Assembly: GCA_002633025.1 (NCBI GenBank)
Contig: NMRB01000367.1
Span: 132,530 to 196,529, forward strand
Length of the DNA: 64,000 bases
Direction: 5' to 3'
Source of the DNA: Notospermus geniculatus
Taxonomy: Eukaryota > Nemertea > Pilidiophora > Heteronemertea > Lineidae
Position numbers and translations under genes: made by a program. Shown here one piece after another: positions 58,647 to 64,000 of the stretch (the first letter of the stretch is position 1; each line of letters opens with the position of its first letter). The notes beneath the pieces were generated by a model, which was given only the letters and a program-made list of their open reading frames with translations, was not told the origin of the DNA and did not search any database.

Positions 58647-58768
58647 TAGGGAGGTTTCGCAAGCGCCCGGTTAGGCCATACGACGACGTTTATCTATTGT
58701 TTGGGTATACCCACACAATAGATAAACGTCGTCGTAGGGCCTAACCGGGCGCTTGCGAAACCTCCCTA
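58647..58768. mobile_element. Near-perfect palindromic MITE, TA target, copy 2 only
   Basis: TAGGGAGGTTTCGCAAGCG and CGCTTGCGAAACCTCCCTA frame arms of about 55 bp (CGACGACGTTTATCTATTG and complement) around a loop of a few bases. Copy 1 has TGTCATTATTTC at this place (about 57114). Very few arm mismatches. Ends match the GGGAGGTTTCG family at 17009 and 44779. Confidence 0.85.
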
Positions 58769-59391
58769 CTATTTCAACTGCTTGTTCATATGGCCATCTG
58801 GTGCTTTCCTTCCATTCATATTGATGATGTGGTCTATTATCTTGGTGGGCCTTTTCTTTTGACTTCAAAGTCCGGTCATGCACTTGTTACACTGAGAGAA
58901 ATACGAGGGCCAATGGTTAATCGAACATTAGCATCCTCCAGCAGGTTCCATGTCTAATTCGCCCACATTAACAGCGTCTGCCGTGACTTATCTAGTATTG
59001 CCTGTTCTCCAGGCCTGGTGCCACTGGCTAATAAGCCGTAGTGAATTCACAAGACGCACTTTGTGAGTTGATATGGCCAATAGCAACCTTTCGTATTATG
59101 TATACCCACGGTCGCTGATAGAATTACCCATCAAGGAGATGGTCAACTTCTTCAGGCAGGCTGAATCGTTTCGCAATTGTCCTCACTCTGGAAAGTACAT
59201 ATAGTACGCGAAAATCAAATGACCGCTTACGATATCGTTTGAGGGTTCTCTGGCAGTGTGCTATATGAATGGGAATTCCTCTTCACGAAGGGCTGTTCCC
59301 CTGGCTTCATAGGAGAAAAAGAATACACGGAACACGGGGCTGTACGATGGGCGACAGAGATGTATTTCAGCTGCTCAGCAACATCACTACA

Positions 59392-59840
59392 TGTACTCTT
59401 CAATTCCACATCCGATTGGCGATCGGCCGGTTTTCGGCCGATCTCCGCAACGGCTGGGTCAAATTCGACATACCATACATCAATCGACTTGTCTTTCTTG
59501 TCGGTATCGTTCCGCTATCTTCATGTTTTGCGTAAGGCTGACATAACGAATCCCTTTCTCAAAACCCATTTCATTTCGCCGCGATGTTCAGTGCAGTTAA
59601 CACATGCGCGATGCATTGCGTCGTTTCAAAATGGCCGCCATTTCGGCCGTAAACACGAACTGTGATTGGTGAAAGAACTTCTTTATGTCACGTTTTTAGG
59701 GAAAATGACGACAGCAATAATGCCTGTAGCGGCAAAAAAGACAAATCGACTGATGTATATGATATGTCAAATTTGACCCAGCCGTTGCGGAGATATCGGC
59801 CGAACCTCCGTTAATGAATCAGATGTGGAATGAAGAGTAG
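59392..59840. mobile_element. Foldback element, copy-2 partner of 57736
   Basis: Same arms. Left end is decayed (TGTACTCTTCAATTCCACATC) and contains a GATCGGCCGGTTTTCGGCCGA duplication-like stretch; the right end is identical to copy 1. Confidence 0.65.
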
Positions 59841-59850
59841 TGCAAAATGC

Positions 59851-61235
59851 ATGGAGTGCAGTGGACGTCATACGCCACAAACAGTTGCACTGCCCTAACT
59901 AGAAAATCCAAATAGTGCTTATTGAAGCCGAACAGCAAATCTCGTACCACACGTACTCAATCAATTCTTCACGTTCTCAAGCAAATGCCAGATTCCTATC
60001 GACCAGCTAATCATCTCCATATTAGCAGGTAATTGACATGGTGATAGTTTGCATGGTCTGTTAACACAGACGCCAACTATCACAAAATGAGCCAAATTAT
60101 TGCCTACCCAGAGGTAAATAAGGAAATGAGGAGTTGTTGGCGGATGATAGAACGCGTAAGACGAAGGATTGGACCAAAGCGCCTGCAGCTGGTTGATAAC
60201 ACGCCGGGGTAGGCCAGGAGAAGTCTGGGTATCGATTCAAAGCAGAAACAGACGAGCAGGGCTTCTAATATGCCAGAGGCATCAGACGTCTCAAAAATCC
60301 CTCTAATCCTCGATCGATTTAAAATACTGGAATATTGCAGTATGACTATTTAGTCATATTGGAATGAAACGCAACCACTTCCGTGACTGATGTTGTACAC
60401 AGCGTATCGACGATTTCTGCATTCTATCTTAAGAAAGCAATTGGGTGTGGCTACACGTGGAGCTCAACCAGACACAATGGTAATGAAGCCACTGTAATGA
60501 ATCACACAACTCGGTTGTGGCCAGTTAGTCAGCATCACTAGTTGGCCGTATACGTTGACACGGCAACATCAGCAACAGCGTTAATCACCAGTATTTGGCA
60601 AATTGGTTGCTGCGTGCCAGATCCTCTTCTGATGACGTTTGGGGCGACTACAAACGGCACTCAATCACCCAGGATGCAAATCTACAATTTCATTAACATC
60701 GCAAGGGTTTGCCGGACGTCCAGGGCCACAACACGACGTTGATCTTGTGTAGTGTACATGTACAACACACACTTCACTTTCGTCCTGTGGCCCCTGGCAC
60801 TCAACCTCATCTAGTGGCGAGTTCCATCTCTTGGAACGTTCAAACTTCAATTGCTGTAAAACCCTATCTATCGTTTCAGAATCTGTTTTCCCCTCTCACG
60901 CTCCAGTGCTGTTTGTATTTCTATCAATATTCATTCGTTGTAAATTTCGCCATGACAAATGACGAACGCTATTGATGTAGACTCCGGCGTACTGCGAGAT
61001 AAGAACGGATTTCCTTACGACGTCGTCAAGAAATGAGGAATGGGACTATCATTACCATTACTCATTCCTGATCATGGCCCGAGTCAAAAATAGATCATCC
61101 AGTCTTTTGTAGACGAAAATTTACAGCATTTTTTGTTGATGTTGTTACTTCGTCATTTTCTAACGCCCAGTTTTTTTCCTGCAGTGCGAAACAAAGGCTA
61201 TATAATTATCCAAAACAGACCACAAAAACGACAAA
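59851..61235. other. No confirmed feature
   Basis: Single-copy sequence. A minus-strand frame around 60670-60850 follows an acceptor-like GGGTTTTACAG and reads DEVECQGPQDESEVC, but it has no good donor or domain. No repeats recognised. Confidence 0.35.
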
Positions 61236-61578
61236 ATGACAGTAAGAAAAGTCGTCTCCGAAATTCGCAAATTTTCGACCCCTATCGGGGTCTTCCTCAG
61301 GCACTTTCGAGTAGAAATCCCAGATGGAGTAATGAGCTGGATCCTAATTGTGGATTAATGGCTATTAATGAAGATTACATGTAGTTATCTGTCTAGTATT
61401 ATAATCTATAATATAAATGGAATTTAATCGTTATAATATTCTTCATTTACTATTAATCCACAATTAGGATCCAGCTCATTCACCTCCTCTGGGATCTCTA
61501 CTAGGAAGTGCCTGATGAAGACCCCGGTTGGTGTCGAAAATTTTCGAATTTCGGAGACGACTTTACTTATACTGTCAT
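61236..61578. mobile_element. Foldback with two hairpin motifs, full length
   Basis: Ends ATGACAGTAAGAAAAGTCGT and ACGACTTTACTTATACTGTCAT-like right end. Each arm (about 140 bp) carries the hairpin unit CTGANGA, GACCCC stem, GAAA: minus-strand at 61273-61300, plus-strand at 61512-61539. Both arms share CCACAATTAGGATCCAGCTC. The element at 4956-5142 is a shortened copy. Confidence 0.75.
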
Positions 61579-61863
61579 ACATAGGCTATACGCATCATTC
61601 TGCTTAATGCTAGGTAAGGGGAGGAGTTGATAGTGGTCTTTCAGTGCCACAAACAGCTGTCAGTCTTCATCGTTTTTACTGGAATTCTCCACCTCGATTT
61701 CAGGCCCGATCCACTCGTACTTTTCTAAAACAAAGTGCGCATCAAAGAAGCAAACCGTAGAACCTTGAAAGGAGGTGATTGTCGGTATCGACGATTCTGT
61801 ATCAAACTGTCCCTTCCAGACGATATCTCACGAAATAGACAACAGGTCGTTTTCAAATGTAGC
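61579..61863. other. No feature recognised
   Basis: Short unique spacer between two foldbacks. Confidence 0.4.
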
Positions 61864-61867
61864 GACA

Positions 61868-62249
61868 GGGCAAGTCCACGGTCAAATTCGTGATATTTTT
61901 TTACTTGTTCAGTGCGGTCTCCGCGACTCATGGCGACTCACCAAAGGACGATTAAGTACCCTGCATCATGTCAGGCTCTTTTCCTTCGATGCCCCTCGTA
62001 TGAATTAAGTTCGTTGTGATTCACAATCAGTGCACTGTTGGCTAATTAGTTGCATCATGGACGTGACATGTTTGATGTCACGACTGTGACGTAAAAATTA
62101 GTAAACAATGCCTTAATCATGAGTCACAATGAACTTAATTCATACCAGGGGCGTAGAAGGACAAGAGGCTGACATGATGCAGGGGACATGTATTTCATCG
62201 TTCTGTGGTTCCAAAAGTTGCAGACACATCCGAGACCGCGGACTTGCCC
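61868..62249. mobile_element. Foldback GGGCAA family, 4-bp target duplication (GACA)
   Basis: Ends GGGCAAGTCCACGGTC and GACCGCGGACTTGCCC, flanked on both sides by GACA. Arms share GAATTAAGTTCGTTGTGATTC and GCCTGACATGATGCAG-type words with 11636-11992. The central loop is different, with an extra TGACATGTTTGATGTCACG palindrome. Confidence 0.75.
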
Positions 62250-62253
62250 GACA

Positions 62254-63640
62254 GTTAAGTAAGCATGTAGCATTCACTTTACCCCCAGTACAGGACAAAC
62301 GTACCCAGAAAACCCAATCAGACACGGGTTTTAGAAGACGATATTATTCTCAATTTTAATGAGCTGTGAGGTCCCATGCGCTGCTGACACCAAGCGGTAA
62401 CAACTGGAAATAAGGCGCTAGGCCCTTCCTCTTTATACCTATTTAGCATGAACTTACAATAGGCCGAAAATCCATGTGTACGCCCACATCAAAGTTTCAT
62501 GCCATTGTTTTTGGCTGTAAAGTACTATCTTAAAAAATCATTACATAACTTTGTAGAGGGATCTCTCACTAAGCTAATGCTGATTGTTTAATGAAGAATC
62601 TCTTTGCCAACATTTCTAACGAATGTCTCCCGTTTCGAGTAGACCTACACAATGAAATACAATAAAACGTACCTCCCATTCACACAAATTATAAAAGGCG
62701 AACAATGCCAAAAGAGGAATGAATTTGTATTGAAAACAGGTTTAAAGTCAAAATCACCGTTTATTCTCCATGGATCAAAAAAATGATTACATAACTTATT
62801 AGCGTTACTTCTCACCTAATCAAGGTTGAATCTGCGGGGAGAATACTTTTTTGTGAACTTCTAATTTAGTGCTCCCGGTTTTTGACCACAACGTTTGCCA
62901 TATATGGTCATCACGCTTTACGAGAAAGCCATGTACACGAAGCTATAGGTTCTAACACCCGTGCAGATATGATTATTATATAAGGGATATAACACGTCCA
63001 TTGTAATCCTGGTATTGTATGTGTCTCAATATCCATGTGGTAGCCTGTGGCTCGTTGAAGTGCTTGGTCTGTTGATCACCCATGTTTGGTCGGTATGGTT
63101 GTTCGTCGTTATTTCCATACGCCCCCTATCAAATAGCGCGTGACCTATTGCTTGGGCTCGATGCTCTTACTATAGTTCATGTCGGATGTTGGAACAGATT
63201 CCATTCACTCCAGCTGGTTAGAATTGTGGACTCTGGTGGATGGTGTCCGGTGTAATGTTTTCACTGCCCCCGTTTGCCAATGCCCCACAACAAAAGATTG
63301 ACGGAATAAGCCGCAACATGACAATGGGGGAGGCACTGATGAACATGTCTTTCTGTATTTGAGTGTCCGCCGAACAATAAAGCGGGCATTGTCATACGGG
63401 GGGCATTCTCATACATTACACTTGATGTCCGGAAAAGTGTCATGCATTGGGTAGGCCTATACAAAGCAACCTATGACAGGGGCCTATATGGCATGTACAG
63501 ATGATTATTTGGGGATGGGGTGGGGTCCTGGGGCGCGATGGAGGAGGTGTAAATAACTCTGCCAAAGTCAGTCACTATGAGACATACATTGTAAGTTGGC
63601 AAGAGGTCAGTCAAAATGCACTTGATAATTTCACACGTCT
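62254..63640. other. No feature recognised
   Basis: Single-copy sequence at the right of the window. No exon with splice signals, no repeat ends. Confidence 0.4.
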
Positions 63641-63645
63641 AGTTA

Positions 63646-63677
63646 AGACCGCCACCACCTCACAAGGTGGCGGTCTT
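63646..63677. repeat. Perfect 12-bp inverted repeat
   Basis: AAGACCGCCACC and GGTGGCGGTCTT with an 8-base spacer. Strong hairpin, purpose unknown. Confidence 0.8.
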
Positions 63678-63695
63678 CATTGGTTTCACTGGATT

Positions 63696-63730
63696 TCTCT
63701 CTCTCTCTCTCTCGATCTCTCGATCTCTCC
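63696..63730. repeat. (TC)n microsatellite
   Basis: Nine TC units followed by two GATCTCTC variants. No wider structure. Confidence 0.9.
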
Positions 63731-64000
63731 GTCCAATCTGTGGTTTCGGCAGGATAACTAAAAAAATACGCCACGTATCGCGATGAAACTTTCAGGAGTT
63801 GTGGATATGCATGTTACACGGAAACCTATTGATTTTGGGGGTCATCCACCAACAATGAACTGTTTAATTAGATGAAGTCTGTTGTCCTAACGCATTTTGC
63901 CTTTGCCCATGACGTCAACAACCCATGACGTCGGGCCTAAGAACGCAGCGTCACCACGACGTCGAGCATGACGCTGCAGCGTCACTCGCCACAGCGGGGT

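Larger units (their letters stand above)
58203..59850. repeat. Duplicated block D, copy 2
   Basis: Second unit. It differs by the 122-bp palindrome at 58647 and many substitutions, and ends in unique sequence after GTGCAAAATGC (59850). Confidence 0.75.

Noticed and set aside
60665-60850. Cysteine-containing minus-strand frame after an acceptor-like tract
   Set aside because: No donor, no homologue recognised and only one copy to judge from; kept as a remark, not a gene.
63646-63677. Rho-independent terminator
   Set aside because: The hairpin is perfect but the genome is eukaryotic and no T-run follows.
1-64000. CRISPR array, operon or prophage
   Set aside because: No evenly spaced short repeats, no clustered long ORFs and no bacterial signals; the sequence is eukaryotic in every respect.

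Overview
The window looks like noncoding DNA from an animal genome, most probably a cephalochordate (Branchiostoma, amphioxus). The evidence is indirect. The sequence is strewn with the palindrome TACATGTA, coding density is very low, and non-autonomous DNA transposons are packed in at high density. Long blocks occur twice a few per cent apart, as unresolved alleles of a very heterozygous animal would. Nothing bacterial is present: no operons, ribosome binding sites or dense ORFs. The species call is an inference.

Layout. 1-6240: foldback and MITE (short non-autonomous inverted-repeat) DNA, with two short duplicated blocks joined by single N bases. 6241-6524 (minus): an exon-like open frame. 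About 7098-15330 and 15333-25278: one block present twice, the first copy interrupted by 753 Ns where the second has 3.07 kb. 25279-28907: single copy, holding an 880-bp transposon and several MITEs. 28908-37987 and 37989-44440: a second block present twice, abutting at one N and differing by insertions. 44441-46896: single copy. 46897-49812 and 49814 to about 52030: a third duplicated block. 52031-54000: MITE remnants and another N junction. 54272-54642 (minus): the one convincing exon, coding for a ParB/sulfiredoxin-like domain with an acceptor and a donor at its ends. 54643-56670: nothing recognised except one MITE. 56678-58198 and 58203-59850: a fourth duplicated block, without an N. 59851-64000: two long foldback elements and otherwise unrecognised DNA.

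The main content is a catalogue of inverted-repeat elements. For many of them the second copy of the locus gives an empty site, so insertion boundaries and target duplications can be read directly. The families fall into TA-type (mariner-like), TTAA-type (piggyBac-like), TTA/CTA-type (PIF/Harbinger-like), a 4-bp-duplication foldback family, a 9-bp-duplication element and one tRNA-derived SINE. No transposase or reverse transcriptase reading frame was seen, so all of them would depend on proteins encoded elsewhere.
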